A DNA stretch of 64,000 bases from Aeromicrobium terrae (GTDB lineage Bacteria; Actinomycetota; Actinomycetes; Propionibacteriales; Nocardioidaceae). Location: contig NZ_VDUX01000003.1 of NCBI RefSeq assembly GCF_008039565.1, positions 400,993 to 464,992 of the forward strand. The letters are read 5' to 3'. The translations under genes were made by a program, and so were the position numbers. Shown piece by piece: positions 36,133-44,309 of this stretch. The notes beneath the pieces are model-generated. The model did no database searches. It worked only from the letters and a program-made list of their open reading frames with translations, and was not told the DNA's origin. The stretch's first letter is position 1, and every line of letters begins with the position of its first letter.

Positions 36133-36558
36133 ATGACCACTCTCACCCGCTACACCCGGCGTGACCCGTTCTTCGCCGACTTCGACACCCTCGTCCGCTC
36201 CGCGTTCGGCAGCACCGCCCAGACCACGGGCTTCAGCCCGGCCGTCGAGACCGTCCGCGACGGCGACGACGCGGTCGTCCGCGTCGAGCTTCCCGGCGTC
36301 GACGTCGAGAACGACGTGAGCGTCGAGATCGTCGAGGGCCGCCTCGTCATCAGCGGCGAGCGCCGCGACGAGCGCGCCGACGAGCAGCGCCGCGCCCGCG
36401 AGATCCGCTACGGATCGTTCAAGCGCAGCTTCACGCTGCCGTCGCAGGTCGACGCCGACGCGATCAGCGCGTCGTACACCGACGGGATCCTGAGCGTCCG
36501 CGTCGCGGGCGTCTACGCCGGCACCGAGCCGAAGCGCATCGAGATCACGCGCAGCTGA
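36133..36558 (+). CDS. Hsp20 small heat shock protein
   Basis: A 141-residue alpha-crystallin-type chaperone that holds unfolding proteins as oligomers. The alpha-crystallin domain spans about 35-130 with VRVELPGVDVENDVSVEIVE and the C-terminal signature DGILSVRVAGV (GVL-like motif), ending in a short tail with an IEI motif. An AGAGGAG site precedes the ATG. A HAIR box 55 bp upstream predicts control by HspR; a strong terminator follows the gene. Confidence 0.95.
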   Translation: MTTLTRYTRRDPFFADFDTLVRSAFGSTAQTTGFSPAVETVRDGDDAVVRVELPGVDVENDVSVEIVEGRLVISGERRDERADEQRRAREIRYGSFKRSFTLPSQVDADAISASYTDGILSVRVAGVYAGTEPKRIEITRS

Positions 36559-36574
36559 GCTCGGCACCACTGAC

Positions 36575-36601
36575 ACGGCCCCGCCCTCTCGGCGGGGCCG
36601 T
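36575..36601. terminator. bidirectional terminator between hsp20 and maa
   Basis: ACGGCCCCGCC (36575-36585), CTCTC loop, GGCGGGGCCGT (36591-36601): a perfect 11-bp GC stem between convergent genes. Confidence 0.8.
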
Positions 36602-36603
36602 CG

Positions 36604-37164
36604 TCATGTCAGCTCGCGGATCACGCGCGCGGGGTTGCCGACCGCGAGGACGTTCGGTGGGAGGTCGCGGGTGACCACGGCGCCGGAGCCCACGACGGTG
36701 TTCGCGCCGATGGTCACGCCGGGCAGGACGATCACGCCACCGCCGAGCCAGACGTTGTCCTCGATCACGATCGGCTGGGCCGACTCCCACTTGTCGCGCC
36801 GCGGCCCCGGCTCCAGCGGGTGCGTCGGGGTGAGCAGCTGGACGTTCGGGCCGATCTGCACGTCGTCGCCGATCGTGATCGTCGCGACGTCCAGCGCCAT
36901 CAGCCCGTAGTTGGCGAACGTGCGCGCGCCGATGGTGATGTTCGCGCCGTAGTCGACGTAGAACGGCGGGCGGATCGCGGTGTCCTCGCCGATCGAGCCG
37001 AGCAGCTGCCGGAGCAGCCGGCTTCGCTCGTCCCGGTCGCGGACCGACGTGGCGTTGTACGCCTCCATCAGCTCCTGGCCCGCCGCCTGCCGCTCGGAGA
37101 TCTCCGGGTCGTCGGCAATGTACTGCTCGCCCGCCACCATCCGCTCGTGCATCGACCGTGTCAT
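36604..37164 (-). CDS. maa: maltose/galactoside-type O-acetyltransferase
   Basis: A 186-residue left-handed beta-helix (hexapeptide repeat) acetyltransferase. An N-terminal helical maltose-acetyltransferase domain (MTRSMHERMVAGEQYIADDP) is followed by hexapeptide rungs, THPLEPGPRR with the catalytic His, EDNVWLGGGVIVLPGVTIG and VGNPARVIREL. It acetylates a sugar 6-hydroxyl using acetyl-CoA. The ATG is set by a TAGAGT hexamer 6 nt upstream. It converges on hsp20. Confidence 0.9.
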   Translation of the reverse strand: MTRSMHERMVAGEQYIADDPEISERQAAGQELMEAYNATSVRDRDERSRLLRQLLGSIGEDTAIRPPFYVDYGANITIGARTFANYGLMALDVATITIGDDVQIGPNVQLLTPTHPLEPGPRRDKWESAQPIVIEDNVWLGGGVIVLPGVTIGANTVVGSGAVVTRDLPPNVLAVGNPARVIRELT

Positions 37165-37176
37165 GGGACCACTCTA
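37165..37176 (-). promoter_or_regulatory. leaderless promoter of maa
   Basis: TAGAGT (37176 to 37171) stands 6 nt before the ATG at 37164. Confidence 0.6.
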
Positions 37177-37209
37177 GGGACGGACCGGGCGGCCACGACG
37201 TGTGCGCGG

Positions 37210-37488
37210 CTAGGCGAGGACGGGGCCGAACAGCGGGGGCTGTCCGAACGAGTACGACCGGCTTGCCATGGCGTCGTGCGCCATGACGGTCAGGCGTGAC
37301 CACAGCCGGTCCTCGGTGGAGCTGGTCTCGATCATGACGAACCACGACGTCGCGTCCTGGGTGCCCAGGGCGGTGACGGCCGGACGACACTCGGCGCGGA
37401 AGGTGGCGAGCACGCGTTGCTGGTGCTCGCGGTCGCTGACGCGGTACACGTCGACGGACCAGTGCGGGGACTTGGGAGTGGTGAACAT
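37210..37488 (-). CDS. small conserved-looking hypothetical protein
   Basis: A 92-residue protein not recognised as a known family. It begins MFTTPKSPHWSVDVY, has no signal peptide or membrane helix, and looks like a single alpha/beta domain with alternating charged and hydrophobic residues (VLATFRAECRPAVTAL, WFVMIETSS). Codon use resembles the neighbours, with GC-rich third positions, which supports a real gene. No clear Shine-Dalgarno or leaderless hexamer was found. Confidence 0.6.
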   Translation of the reverse strand: MFTTPKSPHWSVDVYRVSDREHQQRVLATFRAECRPAVTALGTQDATSWFVMIETSSTEDRLWSRLTVMAHDAMASRSYSFGQPPLFGPVLA

Positions 37489-37596
37489 CGGCTGACTGCC
37501 TGGACGTCGAAGGGTGTCCGCTGTTGTGTCAACCGACTCCCCCACCGTACGCCCTCCACCCTGATCCGGCTCCGCGAACGTGTGATGCTGATCGGC

Positions 37597-38040
37597 ATGG
37601 CACGTCAGATCTCGGTGATCGGCAGCGGCGCGGAGTGGGAAGCCGCGGCCGAGGAGGTCGGGCGGCTGCTCGCGGAAGCCGGGTGCACGGTCGTGACCGG
37701 CGGGCTCGGCGAGGTGATGGCGGCGGCGCATCGCGGCGCGAAGTCAGTCGGTGGGACGACGATCGCGATCGTGCCGGGCGAGCGTCGCGAGGACGCGAAC
37801 CCGTGGGCCGACCATGTCGTCGTCACCGGGATCGGGCACGGCCGCAACCTCGCCGTCGCGGCGTCGGGCGACGCGGTCATCGCCGTGGGCGGAGAGTGGG
37901 GCACGCTCGCCGAGGTCGCGCTGGCCAAGACCCTGGGACGGACGGTCGTCGTCCTTGACGGCGGACTCACCGTCGACGGGGTCCGCACGGCCGCCACACC
38001 GCAGGAGGCCGTCGACGTCGCCCTGGGGTTACGTTCGTGA
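37597..38040 (+). CDS. LOG-like Rossmann protein (TIGR00725 type)
   Basis: A 147-residue protein with the SLOG/LOG-like Rossmann fold. VIGSGAEWEAAAEEVGRLL at the N terminus, VVTGGLGEVMAAAHRGAK, TIAIVPGERREDANPW and AVGGEWGTLAEVALA follow the nucleotide-sugar or nucleotide-binding pattern of TIGR00725 proteins. A relation to cytokinin-activating phosphoribohydrolases is distant, because the PGGxGT motif is replaced by GGEWGT. Alternative starts at 37582 and 37585 add four or five residues. Its 3' end contains the promoter of the next gene. Confidence 0.8.
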   Translation: MARQISVIGSGAEWEAAAEEVGRLLAEAGCTVVTGGLGEVMAAAHRGAKSVGGTTIAIVPGERREDANPWADHVVVTGIGHGRNLAVAASGDAVIAVGGEWGTLAEVALAKTLGRTVVVLDGGLTVDGVRTAATPQEAVDVALGLRS

Positions 38041-38041
38041 G
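38030..38041 (+). promoter_or_regulatory. leaderless promoter of the VOC gene, inside the LOG gene
   Basis: TACGTT (38030-38035) stands 6 nt before the ATG at 38042 and lies within the last codons of the LOG-like gene. Confidence 0.45.
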
Positions 38042-38464
38042 ATGGACCAACGACTCAGCCTGATCACGCTCGGCGTCGCGGACCTGGCGCGCTCACGAGC
38101 GTTCTACGAGGACGGCCTCGGCTGGACGCGGGGCAACACCGAGGACGAGGTGGCGTTCTACCAGCTGCCCGGGATGATCCTGGCGCTGTGGGCGCGCGCC
38201 GAGCTGGTCGCCGACGCCGGCATCGCGGACAGCGGAGCTACCTTCAGCGGCGCGGCGCTCGGGTTCAACGGACGAAGTCGCGAGGAGGTCGACGCCGTGG
38301 TCGACGAGTTCGTCGCCGCCGGCGGCTCGGTCGTCAAGGCGCCCGAGGCGACGCCGTGGGGAGGCTACTCCGGCTACCTCGCCGACCCGGACGGCCACGT
38401 GTGGGAGGTCGCCCACAACCCCGGCTGGCCCATCGACGACGCCGGGCGCACTCAACTCGGGTAG
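38042..38464 (+). CDS. VOC (glyoxalase/dioxygenase fold) protein
   Basis: A 140-residue single VOC domain pair: SLITLGVADLARSRAFYEDGLGW in the first half (the usual metal His is not evident), and YSGYLADPDGHVWEVAHNPGW in the second, where the DPDGHxWE motif supplies a metal-ligand Glu. It could be a glyoxalase-like lyase, a bleomycin-resistance-type binder or a small-molecule sensor. The ATG begins 1 nt after the LOG-like stop. Confidence 0.87.
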   Translation: MDQRLSLITLGVADLARSRAFYEDGLGWTRGNTEDEVAFYQLPGMILALWARAELVADAGIADSGATFSGAALGFNGRSREEVDAVVDEFVAAGGSVVKAPEATPWGGYSGYLADPDGHVWEVAHNPGWPIDDAGRTQLG

Positions 38465-38511
38465 ACGGAGGAAATTCCTGCAATTTCGGGGCAAAATCTC
38501 CCTTCCGGCCC

Positions 38512-38548
38512 TTGCGCAACGCCGTTGCTGTGCGATACAATCGAACAC
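38512..38548 (+). promoter_or_regulatory. promoter of the HNH endonuclease gene
   Basis: TTGCGC (38512-38517), 18-bp spacer, TACAAT (38536-38541), then 7 nt to the ATG. It is the best -10 match of the window. Confidence 0.65.
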
Positions 38549-39748
38549 ATGATCGAGACCGACCGACTCGCCGAGCTGGCCCGGTCTCGAGCGGCCGCCG
38601 AGGCAGCCGAGTGGGCCGGGATGCTCCAGTACTCGATCGACGAGGAAGCCCGGGTCGACGCCACCGACCTGTCGCCGTTGGCGAAGCAGGCGAACATCGC
38701 CATGATCCCGATGGAGATCGGCACCGCGACGGGCCTGTCCGAGGGGCAGGTGCACCGCCGGTTGGCTGTCACCCGTCGCGTCCGTGAGAAGGCACCGATG
38801 ACGTGGCTGGCGTTCCGCAAGGGCCGGATCGACGCCGCCCGGGTCCAGATCATCTCCGACGGGATCGACAAGCTGAAGCGCGACGCGTCGATCGTGCGGC
38901 TCGATCAGCGGGTCGTGACGTACGCCGAGACCCACACCACCGCCCAGCTGCGGCAGTGGGTGCGCCGGTTCATCGCCCGCGTCGAGCCCGACGAGCACGA
39001 GAAGCGCGCCGAGGACGAACGGAAGACGCGCCGGGTCGACGCCTTCCACGGCGACGACGGCATGGGGTTCCTCGACGCCAAGCTGCCGTCTTATCTCCTG
39101 GCGGCGATCGACAAGCGGTTGATCAAGGAAGCCAAGGCTCTCGGCGCCGACGACCCCCGCACCCTCCAGCAGCGCCGTGCCGACCTCCTTGCCGCCTGGC
39201 TCACCACCAACGAAGCCGGCGAGCCCGCGATCCACGCCGACATCGCCGTCACCATCCCCGCCGCCTCCCTCGCCGGCGTGAACGACGACCCGATCATCTC
39301 CGCCGACGGAGACTGGGTCATCCCGGCCGCCTGGATCACCGACCTAGTCGCCACCGGCAACACGCTCTGGCACCGGATCATCACCGATGGCGCCGGCCAC
39401 ACCCTGGACCACACCTACCTCGGCCGGTTCGCCCCCGAGATCCTCAAGAAGGCCATCGTCTTCAGAGATGGCGTCTGCCAGGCCCCCGGCTGCACCACAC
39501 CAGCCGACCAGTGCGACATCGATCATCGAGAACCACACCCCGAAGGACCCACAGCCGGGTTCAACCTCTGGCCACTGCACCGACGGCACCACGGCATGAA
39601 AGGCCACGGCGTCCTGAGATGGGTCCTCCCATCCGGACGTGAGATACCGGTCGAGACGACCAGTCACTCACCTCCACTCGACGAGATTTCGTGGGCGGAG
39701 CACGATCTCGCCCAGTTCGCCGTCGAGTTCTCGCTCTCCGGGCGCTAG
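38549..39748 (+). CDS. DUF222 / HNH endonuclease (13E12 repeat family)
   Basis: A 399-residue protein with an N-terminal helical DUF222 domain (about 1-260) and a C-terminal HNH nuclease: VCQAPGCTTPADQCDIDHREP carries one Cys pair and the Asp-His, and WPLHRRHHGMKGHG the final His-rich part. This is the 13E12 repeat family, present in several copies per actinobacterial genome and believed to be mobile-element associated. No terminal repeats are visible around this copy. Its last base overlaps the convergent SDR gene by 4. Confidence 0.92.
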   Translation: MIETDRLAELARSRAAAEAAEWAGMLQYSIDEEARVDATDLSPLAKQANIAMIPMEIGTATGLSEGQVHRRLAVTRRVREKAPMTWLAFRKGRIDAARVQIISDGIDKLKRDASIVRLDQRVVTYAETHTTAQLRQWVRRFIARVEPDEHEKRAEDERKTRRVDAFHGDDGMGFLDAKLPSYLLAAIDKRLIKEAKALGADDPRTLQQRRADLLAAWLTTNEAGEPAIHADIAVTIPAASLAGVNDDPIISADGDWVIPAAWITDLVATGNTLWHRIITDGAGHTLDHTYLGRFAPEILKKAIVFRDGVCQAPGCTTPADQCDIDHREPHPEGPTAGFNLWPLHRRHHGMKGHGVLRWVLPSGREIPVETTSHSPPLDEISWAEHDLAQFAVEFSLSGR

Positions 39749-40548
39749 CGCTTGTCCTTCTGACCCTCGGCCAGCGTCGCCGCGACCTTCGCTCCGCCAC
39801 CGGCCTTCTGCAGCTTCTCGGACACGCCCGCCAGCACGGAGCCGACCGCGGCACCGGCGCGCAGCTCGGCCGGGGCCACCACGACCTCGGGCTTGTTCCG
39901 GCGCACGGCCTTCACGACGCCGGCGGCCACAGCCTCGGGCGTCACGGTCCGCATGCCCGGCGGCAGCTTCCCGCCGCCCTCGACGAACATGCCGGCGTCG
40001 CGCACGAACCCCGGCTCGACCACGGACACCCCCACGCCGTGCTGGGCGACGTCCTGGCGGAAGCCGAGTGCGAAGCCGCGCAGCCCGAACTTCGTCGCGT
40101 TGTAGAGCGACGACGAGACCGACGCGACCTTGCCGGATACCGAGCCGATCAGGACCACGTGCCCGCGGCCGCGCTCGACCATGCCCTCCGCGGCGGTGCG
40201 GGTCAGCGCGATCGGCGCGTGCAGGTTGACGGTCAAGGCGCGCTCGACCTGCTCGGGCGTGTACTCCAGCAGGTGGCCCGACGTCGGCAGCGCGGCGTTC
40301 GCCACCAGCAGGTCGAGCGGACCGGCCTCCGCCATCAGCCGGTCGACCTCGGCGAGGTCGGCCAGGTCGGCCGCGACGGTGCGGGCGCCCAGCTCGGCGG
40401 CGAGCGGCTCCAGCACGTCGATGCGGCGGCCGGTGAGCACCAGCTCCGCCCCTTCGGCGGCCAGCCGGCGGGCGATCGCCTGGCCGAGTCCACCGGTGGC
40501 GCCGGTCACGAGCGTGCGGGCGCCCCGGAGCTCGAGGTTTCTGGCCAT
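39745..40548 (-). CDS. SDR family oxidoreductase
   Basis: A 267-residue short-chain dehydrogenase: TGATGGLGQAIARRL at residues 15-29, VANAALPTSG (NAA variant of NNAG), catalytic IGSVSGKVA and YNATKFGLRGFALG with the YxxxK. It has a basic C-terminal tail ending in KDKR. Third gene of the SDR-P450-SDR operon; the ATG follows an AGGAG site inside the end of the P450 gene. The substrate is probably a hydroxylated lipid or alcohol made by the P450; this is inference. Confidence 0.9.
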   Translation of the reverse strand: MARNLELRGARTLVTGATGGLGQAIARRLAAEGAELVLTGRRIDVLEPLAAELGARTVAADLADLAEVDRLMAEAGPLDLLVANAALPTSGHLLEYTPEQVERALTVNLHAPIALTRTAAEGMVERGRGHVVLIGSVSGKVASVSSSLYNATKFGLRGFALGFRQDVAQHGVGVSVVEPGFVRDAGMFVEGGGKLPPGMRTVTPEAVAAGVVKAVRRNKPEVVVAPAELRAGAAVGSVLAGVSEKLQKAGGGAKVAATLAEGQKDKR

Positions 40549-41936
40549 GGGGTTTCTCCTGTCGTGCGGGTGCGAGGACGCAAGGAGAGCTCGAAGCCCT
40601 CCGGCATGAGGGTGAGGCGCTCGGAGATCCGCAGCGCGTAGTCGGGGTCGCCGCTCAGGTCGTAGCGGTGCAGCAGCCGCGCCAGCACCAGCACGGCCTC
40701 GTGCAGCGCGAACTGCCGCCCGATGCACGAGCGCATCCCCGTGCCGAACGGCTTGTAGGCGTGCGGGGCGCGGCCGCGCGAGCGCTCGGGCAGGAAGCGG
40801 TCGGGGTCGAACTCGTCCGCGTCGTCGCCCCAGACCTCCGGGTCGCGGTGGACCATCGGCAGCAGCACGATCGCCCAGTCCTCCGGCCGCATCGTGTGAC
40901 CGGTCGACAGCTCGGTCGTCTCACGTGGGCTGCGGGTGAACGCCGGCGCCGTCGGCCAGAGCCGCAGCGCCTCGTCGAGCACCCGCCGCACGGAGCGCAG
41001 CTTCGCGACCTGCTCGTACGTCGGCTCGGCGTCGCGGTCCGGGCCGAGCACGACGTCCGTCTCGGCCTGGGCACGCGCCAGGGCCTCGGGGTGCCGCGAC
41101 AAGTAGTACAGCGCGAACGAGAGCGCGCCCGACGTCGTCTCGTGGCCGGCGACCAGGAACGTGAGGATCTGGTACCGGATGTTCAGGTCGTCCAGCTCCG
41201 AGCCGAGCATGATGCCCAGGAGGTCGCGGTCATCCACCTCACCAGCGCGACGCTCCGCGATGATCCCGTCGAGCATCGAGTCGACGTAGTCCTGGTGGTG
41301 CTGGTTCCGCGCCCGCACCCGCTTCGCGAACACCGACGCGCCCGGCATCGCGTTGAGCGATCCGATCCGCTGGCCCGCCGAGAGTGCGGCGATCATCGCC
41401 GGGATGAACGGGTGCACCTCCTGCTGCGTCAACGACCCGAAGTCGTGGCTGAACGCGGCCCGGCTGAGCGTCTCCATCGTCAGCTTCGTCATGCCGACGG
41501 AGACGTCGACCGGTCCGTCCTGCGCGTCCCACATCGCGAAGAGCTCGCGCACGGTCTCGAGCATCGTCGGGTGGTAGCGCTGCATCGCCTCCTTCGTGAA
41601 GGCGGGCATCAGCAGCTCGTGCGCGAGCTTCCAGTTGATCTCGTCGTCGCGGGCCGTGAACAGGCCGTCGCCGGCGAACTCGCGCAACGCCTCGAGCGCC
41701 GGAGAGAGCCCCTTGTGGAACCGCTGCTCGTCGCACAGCTCCGCGGCGAGCCCGGCGCCGGTGACGAACACGAACTTCTGCCCGAAGACCTGCATCTCGA
41801 CGAGCGGTCCGAGCCCCTGGACGCGATCCATCGTGCTCTGCAGGGGCCGTGCCCGATCGACTCCGGCGACATCGCCAACCACGCGACGACGTCCCGCAGG
41901 GTGCGGGAGCGTCTGGCCGGACCAGTCGTTCTTCAC
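40506..41936 (-). CDS. cytochrome P450, CYP102-like haem domain without a reductase
   Basis: A 476-residue P450. The I-helix reads FLVAGHETTSGALSFALYYL, the K-helix ExxR is in LDEALRLWPTAPAF, and haem-ligand Cys404 is in FGTGMRSCIGRQFALHEA. Across its length it resembles the haem domain of the fatty-acid hydroxylase P450 BM3 (CYP102A1): GDGLFTARDDEINWKLAHEL, then LMPAF, and NIRYQILTFL. BM3 continues into a fused reductase, but here the protein stops about 20 residues after the haem domain and the SDR gene begins. Reductant must come from separate partners. The GTG start follows the upstream SDR stop by 7 nt. Confidence 0.92.
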   Translation of the reverse strand: MKNDWSGQTLPHPAGRRRVVGDVAGVDRARPLQSTMDRVQGLGPLVEMQVFGQKFVFVTGAGLAAELCDEQRFHKGLSPALEALREFAGDGLFTARDDEINWKLAHELLMPAFTKEAMQRYHPTMLETVRELFAMWDAQDGPVDVSVGMTKLTMETLSRAAFSHDFGSLTQQEVHPFIPAMIAALSAGQRIGSLNAMPGASVFAKRVRARNQHHQDYVDSMLDGIIAERRAGEVDDRDLLGIMLGSELDDLNIRYQILTFLVAGHETTSGALSFALYYLSRHPEALARAQAETDVVLGPDRDAEPTYEQVAKLRSVRRVLDEALRLWPTAPAFTRSPRETTELSTGHTMRPEDWAIVLLPMVHRDPEVWGDDADEFDPDRFLPERSRGRAPHAYKPFGTGMRSCIGRQFALHEAVLVLARLLHRYDLSGDPDYALRISERLTLMPEGFELSLRPRTRTTGETPWPETSSSGAPARS

Positions 41937-41943
41937 GGCAGCG

Positions 41944-42762
41944 TCAGAGCCCGGAGCGGTGGCCGACCCGCGCGAACAGCCGCTGGTACCCCGGGCCGGT
42001 GATGCGGATGATCTTGTCGAACATCACCGCGTCCATGCCGACGAGGACGCGAGCCTTGCCCCTCTCGACGCCGCGCAGGATGATCTTCGCCGCCTTCTCC
42101 GGGCTCGTGCGGGCCAGCTTGTCGAAGCTGTGGGCCAGCTCCTTCTGGTCGCGGCTCTCGGCGGCGCCGGCGTTGCGAGCGATGTTGGTCTTGATGCCGC
42201 CCGGGTGCACGCAGGTGACCTTGACGCGATGGTCCGACAGCAGCATCTCCTGGCGCAGCGACTCGGTGAACCCGCGCACGGCGAACTTGGCGGCGTTGTA
42301 GGCGCTCTGGGTCGGCATCGCGAAGAGGCCGAACACGCTGGAGATGTTGACGACGTGGCCGTCGCCGGACTCGATCAGCGCCGGCAGGAAGGCCTTCGTC
42401 CCGTTCACGACGCCCCAGAAGTCGACGTCCATGATCCGCTCGATGTCCTTGAAGCCCATCTCGTCGACGTTGCCGGTGAACGCGATGCCGGCGTTGTTGA
42501 AGACGAGGTTGACGCGCCCGAAGTGCTCCTTCACCGCGTCGGCGTACACGAGCACCTGCTCCCGCTCGGCGACGTCCAGGCGGTCCGACTTCACGTCAGC
42601 ACCCGTGGCGGCGACCAGGCGCTGGGTCTCGGCCAGTCCGTCGGTGTCGACGTCGCAGATCGCGACCTTGGCTCCACGGCGGCCGAGCTCGACAGCCAGC
42701 GCGCGGCCGATGCCGGAGGCGGCGCCGGTGACGACGGCGACCTTGCCGGTGAAGTGCGTCAT
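41944..42762 (-). CDS. SDR family oxidoreductase
   Basis: A 272-residue SDR, first gene of the three-gene operon. TGAASGIGRALAVEL (residues 13-27), NNAGIAFTGN, ISSVFGLFAMP with the catalytic Ser and YNAAKFAVRGFTE with YxxxK. The FDKIIRITGPGYQRLF C terminus resembles actinobacterial SDRs associated with lipid or acyl metabolism, like those of the mymA operon of M. tuberculosis. An inverted repeat lies about 20 bp upstream of its ATG. Confidence 0.92.
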   Translation of the reverse strand: MTHFTGKVAVVTGAASGIGRALAVELGRRGAKVAICDVDTDGLAETQRLVAATGADVKSDRLDVAEREQVLVYADAVKEHFGRVNLVFNNAGIAFTGNVDEMGFKDIERIMDVDFWGVVNGTKAFLPALIESGDGHVVNISSVFGLFAMPTQSAYNAAKFAVRGFTESLRQEMLLSDHRVKVTCVHPGGIKTNIARNAGAAESRDQKELAHSFDKLARTSPEKAAKIILRGVERGKARVLVGMDAVMFDKIIRITGPGYQRLFARVGHRSGL

Positions 42763-42781
42763 GGGGGGTCCTCTCGTTTCG

Positions 42782-42796
42782 GATACCAGCGGTATC
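42782..42796. promoter_or_regulatory. operator-like palindrome of the SDR-P450 operon
   Basis: GATACC (42782-42787), AGC, GGTATC (42791-42796). A further half-site GGTACC lies about 10 bp away at 42806. It is 20 bp ahead of the SDR start codon. TetR-type repressors often use such sites, but no TetR gene is adjacent. Confidence 0.55.
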
Positions 42797-42819
42797 TGGA
42801 ACGACGGTACCCCATCGGG

Positions 42820-43713
42820 TCAGTCGCGTCGATGACGTGGTCGGAGCCGCACGCCCGGCAGCGGCGGAGCGGGGATGACCTGGCCGTCGTGCCCCGCGAC
42901 CTGGCCGAAGCGGTCGCTGCCGGCCTCCCAGTCCTCACGCGCCTCGGCGATGTCCTCGTGCGTGCGTCCGATGAAGTTCCACCACATGACGATGGACTCC
43001 TGGAACGGCTCCCCGCCGATCAGCAGGACGGTGCTGTCGCGCGCCACCTCGAGCTCGACGGTGTCCCGGCCTGGCGCGAGGTACTGCATCTGCCGGTGAT
43101 CGAGGTCCTGGCCGCCGACGCGAACCGGGCCGTCGACCGCGAGCACCGCGTGCTCGAAGTCGCCGCGCAGCGGGACGGTGGCCGTCACGTCCGGTCGAAC
43201 CGTCAGCTCGGCGCCGACCAGCGGTGAGTAGGTGGTGGCGGGCGAGGCGGCTCCGTCGAGCTCCCCCACCAGCACGATGGCGGACCAGCCGTCGCCGCCC
43301 GTGCGGGGCAGGTCGGGGTGGTGCTCGAAGCCGGCCGGCCCGTGCCGCGCGTCGTCGGGCAGCGCGACCCAGAGCTGGATGCCGTGCATCAGGGTGGTCT
43401 CGCTCGAGAACTCCGAGTGCGAGACGCCGGCGCCCGACGTCATCAGGTTGAGCTCGCCCGGCTTGAGCACGACGTCGCTGCCGAGGTTGTCGCGGTGCCG
43501 GATGTCGCCGGCCAGCGGCCAGGTGACGGTCTGCAGCCCGGTGTGCGGATGCGGCAGCACGGTCATCGGCTCGCGCGTCGGGCCGAAGTGGTCGACGAAG
43601 CACCAGGCCCCGACCGTCGGGAGGTCCCGGTGCGGCAGGGTGCGGTGGACGCTGAGGCCCCGGACGCCGCCGAGCGGCACCTCGCGTGGTTCGAGCACGC
43701 GGTCTCCGGGCAT
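42820..43713 (-). CDS. pirin family bicupin
   Basis: A 297-residue pirin. The first cupin carries HPHTGLQTVTW and the metal site region MTSGAGVSHSEFS, with two His plus Glu as iron ligands. The second cupin is degenerate. Pirins act as quercetinase-like dioxygenases or redox-sensitive regulators. Starts leaderless at 43713, divergent from a GNAT gene 30 bp away. Confidence 0.92.
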   Translation of the reverse strand: MPGDRVLEPREVPLGGVRGLSVHRTLPHRDLPTVGAWCFVDHFGPTREPMTVLPHPHTGLQTVTWPLAGDIRHRDNLGSDVVLKPGELNLMTSGAGVSHSEFSSETTLMHGIQLWVALPDDARHGPAGFEHHPDLPRTGGDGWSAIVLVGELDGAASPATTYSPLVGAELTVRPDVTATVPLRGDFEHAVLAVDGPVRVGGQDLDHRQMQYLAPGRDTVELEVARDSTVLLIGGEPFQESIVMWWNFIGRTHEDIAEAREDWEAGSDRFGQVAGHDGQVIPAPPLPGVRLRPRHRRD

Positions 43714-43725
43714 GGCGTCAGGCTA
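43714..43725 (-). promoter_or_regulatory. leaderless promoter of the pirin gene
   Basis: TAGCCT (43725 to 43720) stands 6 nt before the ATG at 43713. Confidence 0.6.
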
Positions 43726-43731
43726 CGCGCA

Positions 43732-43743
43732 TAGGGTCGGCCC
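43732..43743 (+). promoter_or_regulatory. leaderless promoter of the GNAT gene
   Basis: TAGGGT (43732-43737) stands 6 nt before the ATG at 43744, back to back with the pirin promoter. Confidence 0.6.
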
Positions 43744-44226
43744 ATGGTCCTTCCTGAGCGCATCCGGGTCGCGACGCCGGACGACGTGGACGCCATCGTG
43801 CGGATGGTCCGCGATCTGGCGGAGCACCAGCGCAAGCTCGACCAGGTTCGTGCGACGCCCGACCAGCTGGCCGTGGCGCTGTTCGGCGACGACCCCGCCG
43901 CGGCCGCCCTGATCGCGGAGGTCGACGGCGTACCGGCCGGGTTCGCCGTCTGGTACCGCACGTTCTCCACCTGGGAGGGCGTCCCGGGCATCCACCTCGA
44001 GGACCTCTACGTCGCCGGGGAGCATCGCGGCTCGGGCCTCGGCCGCGACCTGCTGGTGGCCCTCGCGCGCATCGCCCTCGACCGCGGCTGGACCCGTCTC
44101 GAGTGGGACGTCCTGCGCTGGAACACGCCGTCGATCGCCTTCTACGACAGCCTCGGCGCCGAGCCGTTGGACGACGGTCTCGGCTATCGGCTGGCCGGTC
44201 CGGCCCTGGCCGAGCTCGGAGCCTGA
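43744..44226 (+). CDS. GNAT acetyltransferase, diamine-acetyltransferase-like
   Basis: A 160-residue GNAT protein. LEDLYVAGEHRGSGLGRDLL contains the acetyl-CoA motif RGSGLG, and RLEWDVLRWNTPSIAFYDSLGA matches the SSAT (spermidine/spermine acetyltransferase-like) signature of WxVLxWNxxAxxFY. It may acetylate polyamines or thialysine-type amines; this is family-based. Confidence 0.88.
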   Translation: MVLPERIRVATPDDVDAIVRMVRDLAEHQRKLDQVRATPDQLAVALFGDDPAAAALIAEVDGVPAGFAVWYRTFSTWEGVPGIHLEDLYVAGEHRGSGLGRDLLVALARIALDRGWTRLEWDVLRWNTPSIAFYDSLGAEPLDDGLGYRLAGPALAELGA

Positions 44227-44309
44227 GAGAAACCTGAGCCTTTACGCATAACCGACTTTAGGTGAAACTCGTTCTCGTTGTTGTCCCGGACAACTGGATG
44301 GAGTGCTTC

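Noticed and set aside
38461..38490. AGGAAATTCCT as an operator upstream of the HNH gene
   Set aside because: It is a short near-palindrome 45 bp from the -10, with no second site; chance is likely.
44255..44275. Possible iron-box (TTTAGGTGAAACT) upstream of the beta-helix gene
   Set aside because: Only one half resembles the DtxR/IdeR consensus and there is no matching second half, so no site is claimed.
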